From NCBI GenBank assembly GCA_005239945.1, contig SBAY01000252.1:1-7080 (forward strand): DNA of 7,080 nucleotides, written 5' to 3'. The translations under genes and the position numbers were made by a program. The notes under the pieces were generated by a model, which saw only the letters and a list, made by a program, of their open reading frames with translations, was not told the DNA's origin and did not search any database. Of this stretch, positions 1-4,951 are shown piece after piece; the stretch's first letter is position 1; the number at the start of each line of letters is the position of its first letter. The stretch comes from Nitrospira sp. GTDB lineage: Bacteria; UBA9089; CG2-30-40-21; SBAY01.

Positions 1-113
1 AGGCACGAAATACGCTAAAAATTCTTTCTTTAAATTATGCTTTTTCGTCTTTTTCGCGTGTTTCGTAGTTTTAATCAAATTATCAGAGACGGTGCACTAA
101 TAATTCCTATTAT

Positions 114-120
114 AAAGGAG
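114..120 (+). promoter_or_regulatory. Ribosome-binding site fixing the rhomboid start
   Basis: AAAGGAG lies 6 nt before the ATG at 127. It is the only good Shine-Dalgarno sequence near this gene, so it places the start at 127 rather than at the in-frame ATG at 37. The residues gained from the earlier start are a reading of TTTCG-rich, repeat-like DNA. I see no convincing sigma-70 promoter in 1-113. Confidence 0.75.
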
Positions 121-126
121 AACACT

Positions 127-933
127 ATGTATCCTCATTATTGCCGAACAGGCTTTGGTTATAATTTGACCTCTGGGGTAAAAAAGCTGATAATAATTAA
201 TGGGGTTATTTTCCTGTTTCAATTACTGGGATTTAATAAATTCATCGGGCTTTTTGGATTAACTCCTCAAGCGGTTTATCATCAATTTATGTTCTGGCAG
301 ATATTTACCTATATGTTTTTACATGGCGATGTCTTTCACATCCTTTTCAATATGTTAGCCTTATGGATGTTTGGGAGTGAAATCGAAGCCGTCTGGGGAA
401 CTAATAGATTGGTGAGATATTATTTCTTGTGTGGTTTGGGAGGAGGAATAACGACCTGCCTTCTCTCCCCTACCGCAACCATTCCTTCGATAGGGGCATC
501 AGCCGCTATCTTCGGCATATTGGTTGCCTACGAAATGATGTTTCCTCATAACATAGTCCTGGTTTTTGGAATCTTTCCGATGCAGGCAAGACATTTTGTC
601 ATACTTTTTGGCGTAATCGAATTATTTGCCTGCATGCGCTATACCCCTGATGGAATAGGTCATTTTGCCCATTTAGGTGGCATGGTTGTAGGCTACCTTT
701 ATTTGAAGAATATTTTAACCTGGGGCCAAATCACAAAATTTATCGAGCAAACAAAAAAGAAGAAAAAACAGGAGACAAGAGAAAAAAAGCAAGTGGACCT
801 TTGCCTAGTCAAAGAGCGGGTGGATGTCTTGTTAGATAAAATATCCAGCCAAGGAATTGATAGCCTGAGTAAACAGGAGAAGGAATTTTTAGAAAAGGCA
901 AGTCAGTTCATACAAAAACATGAGGAAGTTTAA
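127..933 (+). CDS. Rhomboid-family intramembrane serine protease
   Basis: This is a predicted polytopic membrane protease of 268 aa that cleaves transmembrane segments within the bilayer; its substrate is unknown. The rhomboid core is complete. HILFN at 71-75 supplies the His and Asn of the oxyanion region, GASAAIFG at 123-130 carries the nucleophile Ser125, and HFAHLGG at 179-185 carries the catalytic His182. About six hydrophobic segments lie between residues 20 and 196. A Lys-rich linker (about 205-222) follows, then a short helical C-terminal domain with the pattern LLDKIS..GIDSLS..EKEFLEKAS (about 232-260). This resembles the domain Pfam lists, from memory, as DUF6576, often found after rhomboid cores. 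The start at 127 is set by AAAGGAG 6 nt upstream. The gene stands alone and converges on argG, ending 62 bp from the argG stop, so the neighbours give no clue to the substrate. Family assignment is firm; activity is inferred from intact catalytic residues. Confidence 0.93.
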   Translation: MYPHYCRTGFGYNLTSGVKKLIIINGVIFLFQLLGFNKFIGLFGLTPQAVYHQFMFWQIFTYMFLHGDVFHILFNMLALWMFGSEIEAVWGTNRLVRYYFLCGLGGGITTCLLSPTATIPSIGASAAIFGILVAYEMMFPHNIVLVFGIFPMQARHFVILFGVIELFACMRYTPDGIGHFAHLGGMVVGYLYLKNILTWGQITKFIEQTKKKKKQETREKKQVDLCLVKERVDVLLDKISSQGIDSLSKQEKEFLEKASQFIQKHEEV

Positions 934-934
934 T

Positions 935-1008
935 GGTAACCAGTAATCGGTACAATAATTACCAGATTACCGATAACCGATTACCTGATTACCGATCACC
1001 TGACTCCT
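935..1008. repeat. Degenerate heptad repeat in inverted orientation
   Basis: The space between the convergent rhomboid and argG stop codons is built from variants of the heptamer GATTACC and its complement. GGTAACC-AGTAATC-GGT occurs at 935-951. GATTACC, GATAACC, GATTACC, GATTACC and GATCACC follow from about 965 to 1000. The left part pairs with ACCGATTAC(C)TGATTACC at 976-993, with one bulge and one mismatch, to form a hairpin with a 24-nt loop. The array continues into argG: its last codons and TGA stop (996-1007) read as further degenerate units. There is no T-run on either side, so an intrinsic terminator is not supported, although a strong structure between convergent genes could still limit readthrough. 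Confidence 0.75.
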
Positions 1009-2189
1009 CTATACGGCAAGCCAAAGATTTTAATAAAGCCCTCGGCGGCTCGATGGTCAAAGGCGTCTTCCTTACTATAGGTGGCTAATTTGTAGGAATA
1101 ACGGGAATATTTTGATTCTCTACCAACGACCACGGCCTTACCTGGTATTAGTTTTACCCGGACATTACCTGTTACTTGAGTTTGTGTCTTTTCCACAAAT
1201 CCGTCAAGAGCCTCTTTTAACGGTGAGAACCATAAACCGTAGTAAATTAGTTCAGCGTATTTAAGGGAGATTATTTGTTTGAAATGGGCGGTTTCTCGGT
1301 CTAACACCAACGACTCCAGGGCGTTATGAGCCTCAAAAAGTATAGTTGCCGCCGGTGATTCATATACCTCCCTTGATTTAAGCCCAACAAGCCTGTTTTC
1401 TACCATATCTACCCTACCAATTCCATAGCTCCCCCCAATTTCATTTAACCTCTTGATTAACTCTATGGCTGGATATTCCTGACCATTTAGTTTTGTGGGT
1501 ATTCCTTTTTCAAACCCTATTTGTAGGTAAGTAGGTTCTTCAGACGCCCGCTGCGGTGAGGTGGTTATTTGATAGGCGTCTTCAGGTGGCTCTACCCATG
1601 GGTCCTCTAATGGACCACATTCAATACTTACCCCCCATAGGTTTTTATCGATGCTATAGGGATTTTGTTTAGTCACCTGAACCGGGATATTATGTTTTAG
1701 GGCATATTCCACCTCTTCCTCACGGCTTTTGAATTCCCAAACCCGGGCAGGGGCTAAAACCTCTAATTCAGGCGCCAGAGCGGCAATCGTTACCTCAAAT
1801 CGTACCTGGTCATTGCCTTTACCGGTACAGCCATGGGCTACGATTGAGGCATTTTCTTTTTTGGCTACCTCGACTAATTTTTTAGCAATCAATGGTCGGG
1901 AAAGGGAGGTGGCTAATAGATATTTTCCTTCATAAATAGCGTTTGATTTCAAAGCAGGGAAGATGAATTGCTCAATAAATTCCTGCTGGACATCCTCGAT
2001 GTAAATCTTCGTTGCCCCGCTGGCAATAGCCTTTGTCCGCAATTTCTCGAAATCTTCCCCCTGTCCCAAATCTACAGCTAAAGCAATTACCTCTACCGGA
2101 CAAGCCTTTGTCTCATAATGTTCCTTTAGCCATTTAATCATAACCGAGGTATCTAACCCTCCAGAATAGGATAAAACAATCTTTTTCAC
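996..2189 (-). CDS. argG: Argininosuccinate synthase
   Basis: This cytoplasmic enzyme joins citrulline and aspartate with ATP to give argininosuccinate, AMP and pyrophosphate, the penultimate step of arginine synthesis. The 397-aa product has the usual family length. The PP-loop SGGLDTS, which binds ATP, is at 9-15. The second signature GCTGKGNDQVRFE is at 120-132. YSIDKNLWG (178-186), ECGPLEDPW (190-198) and the GGSYGIGRVD and GLKSREVYESPAAT blocks (252-282) cover the citrulline- and aspartate-binding and tetramer regions. Translation starts at GTG: CGAGGAGG lies 6 nt upstream and the protein then begins at the conserved KKIVLSYSGG. The gene is isolated, with no other arginine gene in the window. 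A large AT-rich inverted repeat ends 4 nt from the Shine-Dalgarno sequence, and a second repeat array touches the stop codon. No consensus promoter is visible upstream. Confidence 0.98.
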   Translation of the reverse strand: MKKIVLSYSGGLDTSVMIKWLKEHYETKACPVEVIALAVDLGQGEDFEKLRTKAIASGATKIYIEDVQQEFIEQFIFPALKSNAIYEGKYLLATSLSRPLIAKKLVEVAKKENASIVAHGCTGKGNDQVRFEVTIAALAPELEVLAPARVWEFKSREEEVEYALKHNIPVQVTKQNPYSIDKNLWGVSIECGPLEDPWVEPPEDAYQITTSPQRASEEPTYLQIGFEKGIPTKLNGQEYPAIELIKRLNEIGGSYGIGRVDMVENRLVGLKSREVYESPAATILFEAHNALESLVLDRETAHFKQIISLKYAELIYYGLWFSPLKEALDGFVEKTQTQVTGNVRVKLIPGKAVVVGRESKYSRYSYKLATYSKEDAFDHRAAEGFIKIFGLPYRGVR

Positions 2190-2205
2190 CTTTTTCCTCC
2201 TCGTA

Positions 2206-2317
2206 TAATTAAAAATTATGAATTAAAAATTAAGAAAGTGGAAAACATATGAATTAAAAATCATAAATTCTTTTCTCTTTCCTCAATTTTTAATTTTTAA
2301 TTCATAATTTTTAATTA
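2206..2317. repeat. Long inverted repeat of AT-rich heptads upstream of argG
   Basis: Positions 2206-2233 and 2290-2317 are perfect reverse complements over 28 bp. The 56-nt centre is also partly self-complementary (GAAAGTGGAAAA against TTTTCTCTTTCC). The arms are made of AATTAAA, AATTATG and AATTAAG heptads, so this is again a heptad array in inverted orientation. It lies just upstream of the argG Shine-Dalgarno sequence (2196-2201, minus strand). If it is transcribed, it would form a large hairpin in the argG leader. A second AAAGGAGG sits on its far side (2323-2330, minus strand) with no start codon at a useful distance. The element encodes nothing. Confidence 0.85.
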
Positions 2318-2376
2318 CTCAACCTCCTTTACTGTGTTAGCCACGGTTGTTCCTTCGTAAATTTAGTGCAAGCGTC

Positions 2377-2404
2377 ATAAATCTGCTGTTAGATAAAGAT
2401 TTAT
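2377..2404. repeat. Short inverted repeat downstream of the HEPN gene
   Basis: ATAAATCT (2377-2384) and AGATTTAT (2397-2404) are perfect 8-bp complements around a 12-nt loop, starting 10 nt beyond the HEPN stop codon. The stem is AU-rich and no U-run follows it on the minus strand, so it is at best a weak transcript-end structure. It may be chance in AT-rich DNA. The rest of 2318-2413 shows no gene and no clear promoter. Confidence 0.35.
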
Positions 2405-2413
2405 TTCTACTAT

Positions 2414-2809
2414 TTACTTAATTGCCTGGAAATATTGTTCGATTCTTTGTATAAACTTCTCCGCCTCATTAACTCTTTGTCTTGCCCTTTCTTCCTCTAT
2501 CTCTATGTCAATTTCATAATCTCCTATCTCTCGGTCTTCTTGCTCTGCTATGAGTATTTTGGCAAACTCTCTTTCTATCTTCCCAGTTTTGACAAGATGA
2601 AGTCCAAACATACTTCGTACCCCAGTATGAGTATCCGCCTCCACTTCAGATAAAGCCAAAGCCGCTTTTGCAGCATGAAGAACAGCATAATAAGCCCTTG
2701 AAACACAATCCTCAAACAACTCTTTCTCTATTAGCGTCTTTGCTGCAAATAGAGCTTTCTTATCCCGATTCAATTCTTTAATAGCCCGCTCATGTACCCT
2801 TTTACTCAT
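2414..2809 (-). CDS. HEPN-domain protein, probable toxin of a HEPN/MNT pair
   Basis: This 131-aa, all-helical protein is of the small HEPN type (PF05168-like). Family landmarks are LFEDCVSRAYYAVLHAAKAAL (31-51), THTGVRSMFGLHLVKTG (60-76) and EDREIGDYEI (91-100), followed by an amphipathic helix rich in Glu and Arg to the C-terminus. The partner nucleotidyltransferase gene is directly upstream and overlaps by 4 bp (ATGA), so the two are translationally coupled. AAGGGA about 7 nt before the ATG gives a ribosome-binding site. In characterised HEPN/MNT modules the HEPN protein is an RNase toxin that its partner neutralises or AMPylates. Here the C-terminal helix reads R93-EIG-DY rather than the canonical RX4-6H RNase motif, which seems usual for this subfamily. 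R65-x5-H71 fits the spacing but may be coincidence. Toxic RNase activity is therefore not established from the sequence. Confidence 0.85.
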   Translation of the reverse strand: MSKRVHERAIKELNRDKKALFAAKTLIEKELFEDCVSRAYYAVLHAAKAALALSEVEADTHTGVRSMFGLHLVKTGKIEREFAKILIAEQEDREIGDYEIDIEIEEERARQRVNEAEKFIQRIEQYFQAIK

Positions 2810-3135
2810 ACTGTAATCCCTTCTCGAATAACATTTTTTATAAAAGGGGTCCCAATATTATAGAGATGCTTGTACTCCTTTCTGTTGATGACCTTTGGAG
2901 ATATGCAAATATTGGTTTCAAGAAGTATGTCGGTGGCTATACCATAAACCACATCACATATATGCCAGTTACCACTTGATATAATTACTATTACATCTAT
3001 ATCAGAGTCCTTCCGAGCATCTCCACGAGCTTTGGAGCCAAATAACTTTATTTCTACAAGATTACCTCCTAATATTTCCTCAATCGCTATTTTGAATCTT
3101 CTCAGGGCCAATTGCTCCTTTTTATTTAATCTCAT
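2806..3135 (-). CDS. Minimal nucleotidyltransferase (MNT), partner of the HEPN protein
   Basis: This 109-aa, single-domain protein belongs to the DNA polymerase beta-like nucleotidyltransferase superfamily. The signature GSKARGDARKDSDIDVIV (33-50) gives the GS motif and the metal-binding pair Asp45 and Asp47. A third acidic residue is not obvious: the later strand reads NICISP, as in many MNT proteins of HEPN pairs. GGAGGA lies about 10 nt before the ATG. The stop codon overlaps the HEPN start, so the order is MNT then HEPN on one transcript. In studied pairs the MNT acts as antitoxin by binding or AMPylating the HEPN toxin; that role is inferred here. Transcription probably starts near 3313 from the promoter at 3320-3347, leaving a leader of about 180 nt. 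The pair lies immediately after resB, whose usual partner gene ccsA/resC is missing. Confidence 0.87.
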   Translation of the reverse strand: MRLNKKEQLALRRFKIAIEEILGGNLVEIKLFGSKARGDARKDSDIDVIVIISSGNWHICDVVYGIATDILLETNICISPKVINRKEYKHLYNIGTPFIKNVIREGITV

Positions 3136-3142
3136 TAGTTTT

Positions 3143-3196
3143 TCATCCTCCGATTTCTATTGTCCTTAAAGCCACAATTTCATCTAACTCGTTCAT
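3143..3196 (-). CDS. Possible 17-aa leader peptide before the MNT gene
   Basis: A short frame beginning ATG-AAC-GAG encodes MNELDEIVALRTIEIGG. Its TGA stop overlaps the MNT Shine-Dalgarno sequence (GGAGGATGA), an arrangement that could couple leader translation to MNT initiation. The same frame is open further upstream to 3307 (about 54 codons; SWVNYPRYIRNAF precedes the Met) with no good start. It could equally be the relic of a longer gene. No convincing Shine-Dalgarno sequence is present, so expression is doubtful. I do not recognise the sequence. Confidence 0.2.
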   Translation of the reverse strand: MNELDEIVALRTIEIGG

Positions 3197-3282
3197 AAAC
3201 GCATTGCGGATATACCTCGGATAGTTTACCCAACTCTTTTTTTTTATTAAAAATTCGTGGTTTAAATTTTCATTCTGCTTTG

Positions 3283-3299
3283 TGCCAACTCTGTTGGCA
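3283..3299. promoter_or_regulatory. 17-bp palindrome near the HEPN/MNT transcription start
   Basis: TGCCAAC-TCT-GTTGGCA is a perfect 7-bp inverted repeat around 3 nt. It lies about 15-30 nt downstream of the start predicted from the promoter at 3320-3347. The position would suit an operator, for example for autoregulation by the toxin-antitoxin complex. A hairpin in the leader RNA is the alternative. No U-run follows on the minus strand, so it is unlikely to be a terminator for resB. The function is inferred from position only. Confidence 0.45.
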
Positions 3300-3319
3300 T
3301 GAGTGTTTCATATATTTTT

Positions 3320-3347
3320 ATTATAGCAGATTTTAAAATATTGTCAA
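3320..3347 (-). promoter_or_regulatory. Sigma-70-type promoter of the MNT-HEPN operon
   Basis: On the minus strand TTGACA (3342-3347) and TATAAT (3320-3325) match both consensus hexamers fully. The spacer is 16 bp and a TG dinucleotide gives an extended -10 (TGCTATAAT). Transcription would begin near 3313 and run toward the nucleotidyltransferase gene at 3135. The -35 box lies inside the last codons of the original resB frame, and that frame's TAA (3333-3335) falls between the two hexamers. It is the best promoter in the window. Confidence 0.82.
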
Positions 3348-3485
3348 CTTTTTTTCTTTAAAGTCCACTAAATTGTACATATCCTTGATTATCGAATTAA
3401 ATTTCTCCATTAGTCTTGATTTACCTTTGTGGGAGATAGTACTCAGTGTGATTGGATACCTATCTTCTTTTTTGTTGATGATTAC
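3333..3485 (-). pseudogene. resB: Severed C-terminal tail of resB (after an in-frame TGA)
   Basis: The resB frame continues without interruption past its TGA (3486-3488) for 50 codons to TAA at 3333-3335. The residues match the cytoplasmic tail typical of ResB proteins: a hydrophobic strand (VIIN), a charged turn (KKEDRYP), ITLSTISHKGKSRL, which fits the usual strand then Ser/Asn-Lys-Asn/Gly pattern, and the helix MEKFNSIIKDM. The family has Trp after HRRI (HRRIWV or HRRLWV), so one TGG-to-TGA change explains the break. No drift is visible yet in the tail. It will be translated only if the TGA is read through. The 3' end now also holds the -35 box of the HEPN/MNT promoter. Confidence 0.75.
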
Positions 3486-4220
3486 TCATATTCGACGATG
3501 GGAAACAGTAAATGAAATAATCAAGCCAATCATTAAAAGGCCACAACCTAACCAAACTATCCCTACCCCAGGGTCTTTGACTACCTGCAATCCACTGGAA
3601 TAAAAGTGGTGAGAATCCTTATCCACATCCACCTCATAACTTGCCTGGTAAAATCGGATGCCTTTATAGCTCAAAGGATGGTTGACCTCAATAGTTTTGG
3701 TCAGAATTTCCTTTTTGTTTTCAATAATGGTAAGATTACTTTTGTAGTCCTTTATCATTTTGGAATCAGGGTAATATTCGAGCCAGAATTTATTTAATTT
3801 TATATAAAGATTAGTTTGGGGGACATGCCTTACCTCTCCTTCCCGCAAATATAGATTATCCTTAAATCCACATAAGTTGCCTATCATCCCACCCGAGAGG
3901 ATGATAAGAAAACTAAGATGGGTAGCGAAATAACTGAGTTGTCTGGGGTTTGTGAGTGTCTGTCGGTAGGTTTTCAATCTGTTTAAGGCACAGATGAGAA
4001 TGTTGAGGCTTAAAAATCCCAATAACCCAATAAACCACCAGGAATGATAGACATCGGTTATGGATAACACCTTAAAAAACAGATAGAGATTATAGCCATA
4101 TTTTTCGATGTAAAAATAATGCTTTTCATTTTGAGGGATGATGGTGCCGCTCATCGCCAGTAAGGCGAGAAGGATTAATAAAATAAAGGTTAATTTGAGT
4201 GAACTAAAGAATCTTTTCAA
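3486..4220 (-). CDS. resB: ResB-like cytochrome c biogenesis protein, interrupted near its C-terminus
   Basis: ResB (Ccs1) works with ResC/CcsA in the inner membrane to deliver and attach haem to apocytochrome c outside the cytoplasm. The N-terminus has the family pattern: RFFSSLKLTF...GTIIPQ (3-30, first membrane span), VYHSWWFIG (58-65) opening the second span with LNILICALNR (72-81), and HLSFLIILSG (101-110) with a conserved His in the third. An extracytoplasmic domain of about 95 residues includes VNHPLSYKGIRFYQASYEV (179-197). A fourth span (about 217-239) ends in SHRRI, where the frame meets TGA. It is the short form of the family, 244 aa to the TGA or 295 with the tail. I choose the TTG at 4218-4220: GGAGG lies 7 nt upstream and the TTG overlaps the truA stop as TTGA. 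The in-frame ATG at 4241 has poor ribosome-binding-site spacing. No ccsA/resC follows. Confidence 0.85.
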   Translation of the reverse strand: MKRFFSSLKLTFILLILLALLAMSGTIIPQNEKHYFYIEKYGYNLYLFFKVLSITDVYHSWWFIGLLGFLSLNILICALNRLKTYRQTLTNPRQLSYFATHLSFLIILSGGMIGNLCGFKDNLYLREGEVRHVPQTNLYIKLNKFWLEYYPDSKMIKDYKSNLTIIENKKEILTKTIEVNHPLSYKGIRFYQASYEVDVDKDSHHFYSSGLQVVKDPGVGIVWLGCGLLMIGLIISFTVSHRRI

Positions 4221-4951
4221 TAGCCGACCTCCATTAAACATAATCCTTGTGGGGGAGCGAGGGTACCTGCCTCAGCCCGGTCTTTTGATTCCAAAATATC
4301 CTTAACCGCTTCCGGGGTAAGTTTTCCCCTGCCAACATCGAGCAAAGTCCCAACAATGGTTCTAATCATACCGTGTAAAAAGGCATTTGCCTTGAAATTA
4401 AAATGGATAAACGCACCCTTCTTATCAATGCTCAACTCTTCCAGATTTCGGACAGGATTTTTTATCCTCTTTATCTCGGAGGCAAAGGCAGTAAAATCAC
4501 GAACGCCTACAAGGAAACCGGCGGCCTCGACCATATTTTCTAAATGGAGAGAATACGATAACCAGTAGGCATAACGACGAGAGAACACATCGGGATATTT
4601 AGCCGTAAGGATTGAATACCGGTACCTGCGGAACTTAGCCGAAAATCGGGCATGGAAGGAGGCATCTACCTGGCAGGCGTCATAAACTACGATATCTTCA
4701 GGTAACCGACTATTTATTGCCTTCGGTAAAACCTCAATTGGAATAGTGGAGTTGGTCAAGAAATTAACCACCTGGCATTTTGCATGGACACCGGCGTCGG
4801 TCCGACTGGCAGTGATAAGTTTTATCTCCTCAGATGTTAATTGGGCTAATGCCTTTTTCAGTGTATCACTTATGGTATTTCCACCAGGTTGTGTGGCAAA
4901 GCCATGATAATTTGTGCCATCATAGGCTAAGGTAAGTTTAATGTTTTGCAT
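4217..4951 (-). CDS. truA: tRNA pseudouridine(38-40) synthase
   Basis: TruA isomerises uridines 38-40 in the anticodon arm of many tRNAs to pseudouridine. The 244-aa protein begins at MQNIKLTLAYDGTNYHGF, the conserved N-terminal strand. The catalytic loop SRTDAGVHA (49-57) carries the nucleophile Asp52. FHARFSAKFRRYRY (99-112) holds the conserved Arg/Tyr block of the active site. RDFTAF (151-156), the FLHGMIR helix (191-197), GTLLDVGRGK (201-210) and APPQGLCL (232-239) complete the family core. I reject the longer frame that would start at 5002, because it adds 17 non-conserved residues inside the preceding gene. The chosen ATG lies 14 bp within the end of the glycosyltransferase gene and has only a weak Shine-Dalgarno sequence, so translational coupling is likely. 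The stop overlaps the resB start. All expected motifs are present. Confidence 0.96.
   Translation of the reverse strand: MQNIKLTLAYDGTNYHGFATQPGGNTISDTLKKALAQLTSEEIKLITASRTDAGVHAKCQVVNFLTNSTIPIEVLPKAINSRLPEDIVVYDACQVDASFHARFSAKFRRYRYSILTAKYPDVFSRRYAYWLSYSLHLENMVEAAGFLVGVRDFTAFASEIKRIKNPVRNLEELSIDKKGAFIHFNFKANAFLHGMIRTIVGTLLDVGRGKLTPEAVKDILESKDRAEAGTLAPPQGLCLMEVGY
4218..4232 (-). promoter_or_regulatory. Ribosome-binding site and TTG start coupling truA to resB
   Basis: On the minus strand GGAGG (4228-4232) is followed by 7 nt and then TTG (4218-4220). The TTG shares two bases with the TGA stop of truA (4217-4219), making a TTGA overlap. Ribosomes finishing truA would re-initiate here. The first residues that result, KRFFSSLKL, match the usual ResB N-terminus. 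Confidence 0.7.

Noticed and set aside
37..126. Longer start for the rhomboid gene
   Set aside because: The extra residues read a TTTCG-rich repetitive stretch and are not rhomboid-like. A good Shine-Dalgarno sequence supports the ATG at 127.
935..1008. CRISPR array or intrinsic bidirectional terminator
   Set aside because: The units are 7 bp and nearly adjacent, with no spacers, and neither side of the hairpin has a U-run.
1729..1935. Plus-strand open frame inside argG
   Set aside because: It is antisense to a fully conserved part of argG, with no recognisable product or ribosome-binding site.
2190..2413. T-box or other arginine-responsive riboswitch before argG
   Set aside because: No T-box sequence and no terminator/antiterminator pair are visible. 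The structure present is explained by the heptad inverted repeat.
3237..3245. Run of nine T as a terminator
   Set aside because: It is on the plus strand, where no gene precedes it, and no stable GC-rich stem lies directly before it.
3486..3488. Reassignment of TGA to Trp or Gly throughout the genome
   Set aside because: argG, truA and the MNT gene end in TGA at positions that fit their families, and Trp is encoded by TGG in resB itself.
3373..3603. Plus-strand open frame across the end of resB
   Set aside because: It is antisense to the resB C-terminal region and tail, and its translation shows no family features.
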